Shown in pieces: positions 31,917 to 36,859 of a DNA stretch of 36,859 bases. A program made the translations under genes and the position numbers. Location of the stretch: positions 1 through 36,859 of the forward strand of contig JAENYQ010000030.1 of NCBI GenBank assembly GCA_016841675.1. The letters run 5' to 3'. Below the pieces are notes generated by a model that saw nothing but the letters and a program-made list of their open reading frames with translations, was not told the DNA's origin and ran no database searches. How positions within the stretch are numbered: the stretch's first letter is position 1; every line of letters starts with the position of its first letter. This stretch comes from Desulfotomaculum sp. (lineage in GTDB: Bacteria; Bacillota; Desulfotomaculia; Desulfotomaculales; Desulfallaceae).

Positions 31917-31967
31917 TAGTCTATTTTAATTTGATTGTTTTAGTCTATATTAAAGTGATTGCTAACA
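31917..31967 (-). repeat. Right-end transposase-binding repeats R2 and R1
   Basis: On the plus strand, TAGTCTATTTTAATTTGA (31917-31934) and TAGTCTATATTAAAGTGA (31941-31958) are R2 and R1, 24 bp apart. They are inverted relative to L1 and L2 of the left end. R1 with L1 differ at one of 18 positions. Confidence 0.82.
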
Positions 31968-31972
31968 CCGAC
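31968..31972 (+). repeat. Target-site duplication, right copy (CCGAC)
   Basis: Exact copy of 26949-26953, directly after the terminal CA of the transposon. Confidence 0.92.
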
Positions 31973-32029
31973 CGCGTGATTGCGATTGAAGATGGAAGAA
32001 TTGCCAAAGATGAGGTGATTCGCCCATGA
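31973..32029 (+). pseudogene. Displaced 3' end of the ABC exporter ATPase gene
   Basis: In the frame continuing from 26953 this reads RVIAIEDGRIAKDEVIRP and stops at TGA 32027-32029. Joined to D209 it gives LQADRVIAIEDGRIAKDEVI, the normal C-terminus of this ATPase family, for a 227-residue protein. The stop overlaps the permease ATG (ATGA), showing that the two genes were translationally coupled before the insertion. Confidence 0.93.
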
Positions 32030-34626
32030 ACATTGTCAATAAGCTAACGGTAAGACATCTGCAGCAAAACAAAAGACGCACGCTGGTTACCATCATGGGA
32101 GTGATTATTTCAGTCGCTATGGTGACGGCTGTGGCAACGCTGGGCGGCTCCTTTTTAGAATTAATGCAGCGGCAGACCATCGCCAGTGAAGGGGAATGGC
32201 ATGTCCTTTACCAGGATGTGAACAAAGCTCAGCTGGCAGCGGTTAAAAACGATGCCGCCACCAAAGCACTGGTGCTTTCCAGAGACCGTGGCTATGCTCC
32301 CTTAGAGGGGGGGCAAAATGAAAACAAGCCCTATTTGTTTATCAGAGAGTATAATGCCCAAGGGTTTGAACAGTTTCCAATTGTCTTGAGTAAAGGGCGG
32401 CTGCCGCAAGCAGGCAATGAAGTTGTGGTCTCGGAAGAAATTGCTGACAACGCCAAAGTAGCCTACCAAATTGGCGACCACATAACACTTGATATTGGCG
32501 AACGATACCTGACTGATGGCGAGGGTAGTGGTGCAGCATTGCAGCAATTTAATGCATTACAAATGGAAGATGGTGCCATTGCCGAAACCTTAACCAATAA
32601 AACCACCCGCAGCTACACCGTTGTAGGGTTCATCGAACGACCCACCTGGGAACCCACCTGGGCGCCGGGGTATACTATCATTAGCTATGTAGATGAAAAC
32701 ATGATTAGCACCGCTGATACAGTTAATGCCACGGTGGTATTAAATAAAGTTAACAGCGCATTGTACACCCATGCCGAAGAATTAGCCAAGCAAAACCAAA
32801 TAGAAGCGGTGCAATTTAATAATAATTTACTGCGTTATTATGGCGTCACCAATAATGATAACCTGCGCAGCACGCTATTTTCATTATCGGCCATCATTAT
32901 GGCAGTCATTGTGGTTGGCTCAGTTTCACTAATCTATAACGCTTTTGCGATTTCGGTCTCGGAACGCTCCCGTCATTTAGGGATGCTCTCTAGTGTGGGG
33001 GCTACGAAAAGGCAGAAGCGAAACTCGGTGTTTTTTGAGGGCGCTATCATTGGTTTAATCAGTATCCCCATTGGCATCATTGGTGGCCTGGCCGGCATCG
33101 GCATTACCTTTTGGTTCATTAACCCGATGATCCAAGGAGTATTGGGCGTGACTGAAAAGATAACGGTGTCCGTCACCCCGTTATCCATCTTAATTGCCTG
33201 TGCGGTTTCAATGGTCACAATCTTTATTTCCACGTATCTGCCGGCCCTAAAAGCATCCAAAATCTCGGCTATTGATGCGATTCGCCAAACCACCGATGTT
33301 AAGCTGACCGGTAAAGCAGTAAAAACGTCTAAGCTCATGCGCCGGCTATTTGGCATGGAAGCCGAAATTGGTTTAAAAAATTTAAAAAGGAACAAACGCA
33401 GGTACCAAGCAACGGTATTTTCACTGGTAATCAGCATCGTTTTGTTTTTAGCCGTATCATATTTTACCGCTAATTTAATAAAAGCCGTTGAACTGTCACA
33501 AGAAGGGGTGAATTATGATATTCAAGTATCAATCGGCAGTGCGTATACTAAAGCAGATCAGCGGCTGGTCGAATCAATTGCCGCCCTTGATGATGTAACG
33601 GCCTATAGTGTATTGCAAGAATTAACGGTGAACGCCTGGGTCAGCGAAGAAGCAATCGCTAAAGAATTGCGCGGGCAGGTCAAGCAGGATCAGAATATCC
33701 TTGAACACGGAAAGTTTCCTTACTATGTTAATATCCATGCTTTAGATGAGGCGAATCTGCAAGCTTACGCCAAGGAAATTGGTACAGATTACGAACAATT
33801 ACTAAATCCAGAGCATTTAACCGGCATTGTCATTGATACCATAACTTTTCAGGATCGCGAAGCAGAGAAATATGTCGAAACAAAGGCCATCAATGCAGCA
33901 ATTGGTCAAGACATTGATTTATTCTATACTGATGAGGAAACAGAAGAAGAGACCTATTTGCAAAAATTAGCCATCGGCGCCTTGACAGACCAATATCCGA
34001 TGGGTGTTTTACCAGCCGGGTTAGGCGGGTTAAATATCATTGTCTCCGCCCAGGTTCTGGAGCAATTGATTGGTGCGCAGGAGGTTGTCGATTTTCAAAC
34101 AACCAAACTATTACTGAAGAGTACTGACCCAATGGCCACCCAGCACCAAATTGAGGATATGCATGAGAGCAATGTTTTCAATTTGTACCAGGCTAGACAA
34201 CAAGAGGAGCAGATCATCCTGTTAATGTCGGTGTTTACGTATGGGTTTATCGTGTTAATTACCGCAATATCGATGGCCAACATTTTCAATACCATCTCGA
34301 CGAGCATTTCCTTGCGCAAACGGGAATTTGCGATGCTAAAATCAGTTGGGATGACCCCCAAAGGCTTTAACAAAATGATTAACTATGAAAGTATTTTTTA
34401 TGGCCTCAAGTCTTTGTGCTACGGACTTCCAATCAGCATACTGGTAATGTATTTAATTCACCGGTCATTGATGAACAGCTTTAGCTATGGATTCGCAATT
34501 CCTTGGATTAGTATTTTATATGCAGTTGCTGCGGTGTTTGTTATTGTTAGTTCAGCAATGCTCTACTCCAGCGCCAAAGTTAAAAAAGAAAACATTATTG
34601 ATGCCTTAAAGCAAGAGAGTATCTAG
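32026..34626 (+). CDS. FtsX-like ABC exporter permease
   Basis: This is an 866-residue permease with two FtsX domains. One membrane helix (residues 20-40, VTIMGVIISVAMVTAVATLG) is followed by a large external domain (about 50-275). Three helices follow (about 285-415), with the FtsX signature ISVSERSRHLGMLSSVGATK. A second half repeats the plan: a helix near 460, a large external domain, and three helices from about 735, with SISLRKREFAMLKSVGMTPK. Such transporters with BceRS-like regulators export or remove peptide antibiotics and serve as the sensor for the kinase. Its start overlaps the displaced ATPase stop, and the transposon now separates it from its promoter at 26251-26292. Confidence 0.93.
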   Translation: MNIVNKLTVRHLQQNKRRTLVTIMGVIISVAMVTAVATLGGSFLELMQRQTIASEGEWHVLYQDVNKAQLAAVKNDAATKALVLSRDRGYAPLEGGQNENKPYLFIREYNAQGFEQFPIVLSKGRLPQAGNEVVVSEEIADNAKVAYQIGDHITLDIGERYLTDGEGSGAALQQFNALQMEDGAIAETLTNKTTRSYTVVGFIERPTWEPTWAPGYTIISYVDENMISTADTVNATVVLNKVNSALYTHAEELAKQNQIEAVQFNNNLLRYYGVTNNDNLRSTLFSLSAIIMAVIVVGSVSLIYNAFAISVSERSRHLGMLSSVGATKRQKRNSVFFEGAIIGLISIPIGIIGGLAGIGITFWFINPMIQGVLGVTEKITVSVTPLSILIACAVSMVTIFISTYLPALKASKISAIDAIRQTTDVKLTGKAVKTSKLMRRLFGMEAEIGLKNLKRNKRRYQATVFSLVISIVLFLAVSYFTANLIKAVELSQEGVNYDIQVSIGSAYTKADQRLVESIAALDDVTAYSVLQELTVNAWVSEEAIAKELRGQVKQDQNILEHGKFPYYVNIHALDEANLQAYAKEIGTDYEQLLNPEHLTGIVIDTITFQDREAEKYVETKAINAAIGQDIDLFYTDEETEEETYLQKLAIGALTDQYPMGVLPAGLGGLNIIVSAQVLEQLIGAQEVVDFQTTKLLLKSTDPMATQHQIEDMHESNVFNLYQARQQEEQIILLMSVFTYGFIVLITAISMANIFNTISTSISLRKREFAMLKSVGMTPKGFNKMINYESIFYGLKSLCYGLPISILVMYLIHRSLMNSFSYGFAIPWISILYAVAAVFVIVSSAMLYSSAKVKKENIIDALKQESI

Positions 34627-34672
34627 GAGCAGTCCGTTAGCCTGAGCCCCTGTTTTGGTATTACTAGCCTCG

Positions 34673-34742
34673 GTTGTCATGGGGACGGTTTCGGTGACAG
34701 ACACGCATTTCCGTATGTCAACGGAACCGTCCCCGTGACAAC
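34673..34742. repeat. Inverted repeat (GGGGACGG type) after the permease gene
   Basis: GTTGTCATGGGGACGGTT (34673-34690) and AACCGTCCCCGTGACAAC (34725-34742) pair with one G-U mismatch. The loop holds TTTCGGTGACAGACACGC and a further GGAA. Elements of this sequence type are frequent dispersed repeats in Firmicutes. It may also end transcription of both converging genes, though no T-run is present. Confidence 0.75.
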
Positions 34743-34781
34743 CCCAAATTCTTCTTCCGCCTTTTTGGTGAGGACACGCTT

Positions 34782-35378
34782 TTAGGCCTGCATTTGATTC
34801 TTAATTCTCTCGCGTAGCACTAATCCTACCCCAAGGGCAACAAAAAAACCGATTACAACATCGATAACCATGTGCATAACAACCGTTACGCTCGAAGGCC
34901 CAAAATGCTCACGGAGCCAAATGGCTCCCGGTATGTCATTTTGGAAGACAGATACCATTATCTGGCATATTAGAAACCCAAGCGTAATCATAAACAGTAA
35001 ACTATCCCGCTTAGACCGCTCGTTAAGGAGCATTCTAAAAAACATACCAACCAGCAAACCAGGTAAGATTAATAGGGCAATGAAGAATTGGTTCATCAGC
35101 AGCGCCGGAAACAGGATACCCAGTGCGAAAGCACCTGTACCGGCCAACCACAATTTGCGGAAAGGATAGTGTCTACGTAGTAAGAAAGCCAAAACCGCCA
35201 TACCAATGGCAGCCTGCACTAGAAAGCCAAACCAGATGGCTATAAAGGTTAGTATGAAACTTTCCGAACTAAGCAAATACAATTCCAGCAAGGTCTTAAA
35301 AAGACCACCAATCACGAAAGCAAACCCGGTCAAAACCGCAATTACAAGAAGGTTAAATTTCTGGGTGTGCTCCTTCAT
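34782..35378 (-). CDS. Hypothetical membrane protein
   Basis: This 198-residue protein has about six membrane helices: LLVIAVLTGFAFVIGGLFKT, the FGFLVQAAIGMAVLAFLL pair, GAFALGILFPALLM, ALLILPGLLVGMFFRMLL, LLFMITLGFLICQIMVSV and a C-terminal VVIGFFVALGVGLVL. The C-terminus is basic (RERIKNQMQA). No family motif is recognised. GGAGGAGTTG precedes the ATG. It lies between the exporter gene and the prophage control genes, converges with the permease gene, and has no obvious partner. Confidence 0.7.
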   Translation of the reverse strand: MKEHTQKFNLLVIAVLTGFAFVIGGLFKTLLELYLLSSESFILTFIAIWFGFLVQAAIGMAVLAFLLRRHYPFRKLWLAGTGAFALGILFPALLMNQFFIALLILPGLLVGMFFRMLLNERSKRDSLLFMITLGFLICQIMVSVFQNDIPGAIWLREHFGPSSVTVVMHMVIDVVIGFFVALGVGLVLRERIKNQMQA

Positions 35379-35414
35379 AAAATCAACTCCTCCTCCATAT
35401 TAGGTTAGTAATTA

Positions 35415-35849
35415 TTATTTCACGCCATAAACTTCTTCGATTTCCCTTAGCACATCCACCGGCACTCCATACCGGGTGGCAAAATCATAGATGGTTTCCC
35501 CCGGCTGCGGCATACGCTCCGTTAGTACCAGGCAGGCCACAAACCGGTTGGCCTGGCGTTCAAATTTACCCGGGGGATAAAGGGAGTTTTCCAAAACCAT
35601 GAAATAGTTTAACCCCTGGTGCAGCCGGCGGTGGGCTATTTCATGGAGGATGACAAAACCCTGCTGCCGGCGGGAAATGGACGTGCTGTACCCGATGATG
35701 GTTACCCCTTGCACCACCAGCAGCATCCCCTTAATTCGCCGGAACGGATAAGGCAGCAGCTTGTAATTAAGACAATCGGCCAGCTCAAAGGGGTCTGTGG
35801 TTTGGTACTTTTCCATCAGGTACTTGACTTCCTTATCGATCCAGTGCAT
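35415..35849 (-). CDS. ImmA/IrrE-type metallopeptidase of the prophage
   Basis: The ATG at 35849 is chosen because GAGGTGG sits 6 bp upstream; the longer frame to 35894 has no site. The product is 144 residues. It has the zinc motif HEIAH (in GFVILHEIAHRRLHQGLN) and the third acidic ligand region FERQANRFVACLVL. ImmA proteins cleave phage or ICE repressors after DNA damage. It lies about 90 bp downstream of the repressor gene on the same strand, the standard arrangement, so that repressor is its likely target. Confidence 0.88.
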   Translation of the reverse strand: MHWIDKEVKYLMEKYQTTDPFELADCLNYKLLPYPFRRIKGMLLVVQGVTIIGYSTSISRRQQGFVILHEIAHRRLHQGLNYFMVLENSLYPPGKFERQANRFVACLVLTERMPQPGETIYDFATRYGVPVDVLREIEEVYGVK

Positions 35850-35941
35850 CTTGGGCCACCTCATAATCAGACAAATATTAAAAGATATCCACAAAAAAAT
35901 TATAAGCTACCGTTTAGTCAGTAGCTTGTCCATGCTGTCGA

Positions 35942-36310
35942 TTACGTTTTATTTCTTTTGATGTTTTTTAAAGCCAGCCGTACAAACCCAATAATATCTT
36001 CCTTATCCTCTGCTGAAAGTGGTGCCCCGTCAAACTGCAAGTCTGCCTTTCTAATGACGTCTTCTATTTCGGCGGGGGTGGGCTCATTAGCGTTCCCCGG
36101 TATGTCGCGCGTGTCGGTGTTACCCATTAGATAGTCCATACTGGTGTCAAATAACCGGGCCAGCTTTTCCAGCGCCATTCTTTCCGGCATGCGCCCGGTC
36201 TCCCAGGCGGCAACGGTGCCTCTTTTAGCGCCAATCTTCTCCGCTAACTCTTTCTGCAATAACCCGTGTTCTTCCCGCAGTTCCTTTAACCTGGTGGCAA
36301 AATTAGCCAT
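35942..36310 (-). CDS. CI-like phage repressor (XRE family)
   Basis: This 122-residue protein has an N-terminal HTH_XRE domain: LKELREEHGLLQKELAEKIG, AKRGTVAAWETGRMPERMAL and LARLFDTSMDYLMG. An acidic linker and a short C-terminal segment follow (EDVIRKADLQFDGAPLSAED). It has no LexA/CI-type peptidase domain, consistent with inactivation by the neighbouring ImmA. It is divergent from the Cro-like gene and should bind the 15-bp operators between them. Its own promoter has TTGCAT and TATTAT on the minus strand (36374-36346). Confidence 0.9.
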   Translation of the reverse strand: MANFATRLKELREEHGLLQKELAEKIGAKRGTVAAWETGRMPERMALEKLARLFDTSMDYLMGNTDTRDIPGNANEPTPAEIEDVIRKADLQFDGAPLSAEDKEDIIGFVRLALKNIKRNKT

Positions 36311-36345
36311 ATAACATACCCCAATCTGTTGTTACTCATGACTAT

Positions 36346-36374
36346 ATAATACCATCCATAGTTGCGTTATGCAA
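36346..36374 (-). promoter_or_regulatory. Promoter of the phage repressor gene
   Basis: On the minus strand TTGCAT (36374-36369) is followed after 17 bp by TATTAT (36351-36346). The -35 lies inside operator O1 (36361-36375), so the repressor can regulate its own synthesis. Confidence 0.6.
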
Positions 36375-36375
36375 C
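36361..36375. promoter_or_regulatory. Phage operator O1
   Basis: GTTGCGTTATGCAAC: perfect GTTGC-N5-GCAAC palindrome overlapping the repressor -35. Confidence 0.72.
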
Positions 36376-36412
36376 CATAGATAAGCCAATGTTGCATTTC
36401 AGTAAATAATGA

Positions 36413-36442
36413 TTGACAAGTTGCAAGAGACAACCTTATAAT
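36413..36442 (+). promoter_or_regulatory. Early lytic promoter with operator O2 in the spacer
   Basis: Consensus TTGACA (36413-36418) and TATAAT (36437-36442) are separated by 18 bp. The spacer holds operator O2, GTTGCAAGAGACAAC (36420-36434), so a bound repressor would exclude RNA polymerase. It drives the Cro-like gene and the genes beyond it. Confidence 0.85.
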
Positions 36443-36453
36443 GAACTTACGAT

Positions 36454-36468
36454 GCTGCAACACACAAC
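36454..36468. promoter_or_regulatory. Phage operator O3
   Basis: GCTGCAACACACAAC fits the RTTGC-N5-RCAAC pattern with one change. It lies just downstream of the lytic promoter and ahead of the ribosome binding site of the Cro-like gene. Confidence 0.6.
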
Positions 36469-36489
36469 ATGGGAGGTGAGCATGAGTAT

Positions 36490-36693
36490 ATGAAACGCCT
36501 GATTTTGGAAAGCAAAAGGGCTAATCTGGGCCTGTCTCAGGAGCAAGTTGCTTTAGCATTGGGCATCTCGCGCCCGTTTTATACCCAGATTGAAAACGGC
36601 ACCCGGGATCCGTCGGTTAAAGTTGCCCTAAAGATAGCTAATTATTACGGTTTATCGATGGATGAAATTTTTTTACCCGCTGGTGTTGCGTAG
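36490..36693 (+). CDS. Cro-like phage regulator (XRE family)
   Basis: Assigned start ATG 36490 gives 67 residues beginning MKRLILESKRANLGLSQEQV, the usual form for small XRE regulators; an in-frame ATG at 36469 has no ribosome binding site upstream. GGGAGGTG (36470-36477) serves 36490, although its spacing is long. The HTH_XRE domain fills the protein: LALGISRPFYTQIENGTRDP and IANYYGLSMDEIFLP. It is divergent from the repressor and expressed from the strong promoter at 36413-36442. It probably counteracts the repressor as Cro does. Confidence 0.88.
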   Translation: MKRLILESKRANLGLSQEQVALALGISRPFYTQIENGTRDPSVKVALKIANYYGLSMDEIFLPAGVA

Positions 36694-36699
36694 CACAAC
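36685..36699. promoter_or_regulatory. Phage operator-like site O4 at the end of the Cro-like gene
   Basis: GTTGCGTAGCACAAC matches the operator pattern and contains the stop codon of the Cro-like gene (36691-36693). It lies 38 bp ahead of the next phage gene. Confidence 0.6.
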
Positions 36700-36736
36700 A
36701 GTGGCACCATTTTAAAAAAAAGGAGGGTTTTCGCAC

Positions 36737-36859
36737 ATGGTGATTAATTTTCACCGGGCGCAGCGCCAAAAAGCCAAACTGCGCCTGGCTCTGGCCGGCC
36801 CGGCCGGCAGCGGTAAAACTTACAGCGCCCTGCAGGTGGCCTTCGGTTTGGGCGGCCGG
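36737..36859 (+). CDS. Phage P-loop ATPase, 5' part only
   Basis: This is open to the window edge (41 codons seen). It starts at ATG 36737 with AGGAGG at 36721-36726. The peptide contains LRLALAGPAGSGKTYSALQV, a Walker A motif (GPAGSGKT) of a RecA/AAA-type phage ATPase. Such genes are among the first early genes of Firmicute prophages and act in replication or recombination. The domain beyond the P-loop is not visible, so the precise class is open. Confidence 0.75.
   Translation, partial: MVINFHRAQRQKAKLRLALAGPAGSGKTYSALQVAFGLGGR

Larger units (their letters stand above)
26954..31967 (+). mobile_element. 5,014-bp Tn7/Mu/IS21-like transposon with ParB-like and ExeA-like genes
   Basis: The ends TGTTACCGGTCACTTTAATG (26954 on) and, on the other strand from 31967, TGTTAGCAATCACTTTAATA match at 21 of the first 25 positions. 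Both ends are TG...CA and the flanks are CCGAC duplications. Cargo and machinery, all on the plus strand: DUF6431-like zinc-ribbon protein, ParB-like protein, DD35E transposase, AAA ATPase and an 85-residue protein. Each end carries two 18-bp motifs. Removing the element plus one CCGAC fuses D209 of the ATPase to RVIAIEDGRIAKDEVIRP in frame. No resolvase, TnsA or TniQ is present. Confidence 0.93.

Noticed and set aside
31890-31917. GACTGACT direct repeats near the right transposon end
   Set aside because: Short simple repeat without symmetry to the left end; not part of the end motifs.
26954-31967. Plain IS21 element (IstA/IstB)
   Set aside because: The ends and ATPase partner are similar in logic, but the element is about twice the usual size and has three extra conserved-looking genes. 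IS21 kinship cannot be excluded without a tree.
1-36859. CRISPR arrays or rRNA genes
   Set aside because: No regularly spaced direct repeats with unique spacers and no rRNA-like conserved blocks were seen. The dispersed repeats are too far apart to be CRISPR.

Overview
The window looks like chromosome of an endospore-forming anaerobic Firmicute, most likely a Peptococcaceae/Desulfotomaculum-type clostridium. This rests on a spoVA-type spore operon, AGGAGG-type ribosome binding sites with ATG/GTG/TTG starts, a copper-amine-oxidase-like secreted protein, and an anaerobe-style UbiD/UbiX aromatic decarboxylation cluster. No rRNA, complete tRNA or CRISPR array was seen. The taxonomic call is inference.

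Layout. (1) 134-1242, minus: a Dps/ferritin-like protein and a small hypothetical protein. (2) 1731-5698, plus: a spore module of two DUF1657 proteins, a DUF421-DUF1657 fusion ('2Duf' type), SpoVAC, SpoVAD, SpoVAE and a YhcN/YlaJ-type lipoprotein. Its gene content matches the mobile spoVA2mob operon linked to heat-resistant Bacillus spores. (3) 5749-7438: a scar of gene fragments (TRAP DctP, a YkvI-like membrane protein), then a secreted copper-amine-oxidase-N-domain protein. (4) 7948-10882: a large lipoprotein and an Lgt-family protein. (5) 10966-21597, minus: an aromatic-acid cluster with a 4,5-dihydroxyphthalate decarboxylase-like protein, UbiD, two cupins, a TctABC transporter, a class II aldolase-fold protein, UspA, an MFS carrier and UbiX. 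A divergent LysR gene and a metallo-beta-lactamase-fold gene follow to 23900. (6) 24244-34626: a BceRS-like two-component system and its FtsX-type ABC exporter. The exporter's ATPase gene is split by a 5,014-bp transposon. (7) 34782-36859: a small membrane protein, then the lysogeny control region of a prophage running off the right edge (ImmA/IrrE peptidase, CI-like repressor, Cro-like regulator, start of a P-loop ATPase).

The main discovery candidate is the transposon at 26954-31967. It has TG...CA ends with about 25-bp imperfect inverted repeats, two 18-bp motifs at each end, and a perfect 5-bp target duplication (CCGAC). Removing the element plus one duplication restores the ABC ATPase reading frame exactly. 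It carries a DUF6431-like zinc-ribbon protein, a ParB-like protein, a DD35E transposase, an ExeA/TnsC-like AAA ATPase and a small protein. This resembles a Tn7/Mu/IS21-type machine, but a ParB-like and a zinc-ribbon protein stand where TnsA and TniQ would be expected.

A composite palindromic repeat family (copies near 1, 1334, 5749, 13526 and 25959) marks most module boundaries. One copy lies inside the aromatic cluster and one between the two-component genes and their ABC exporter.
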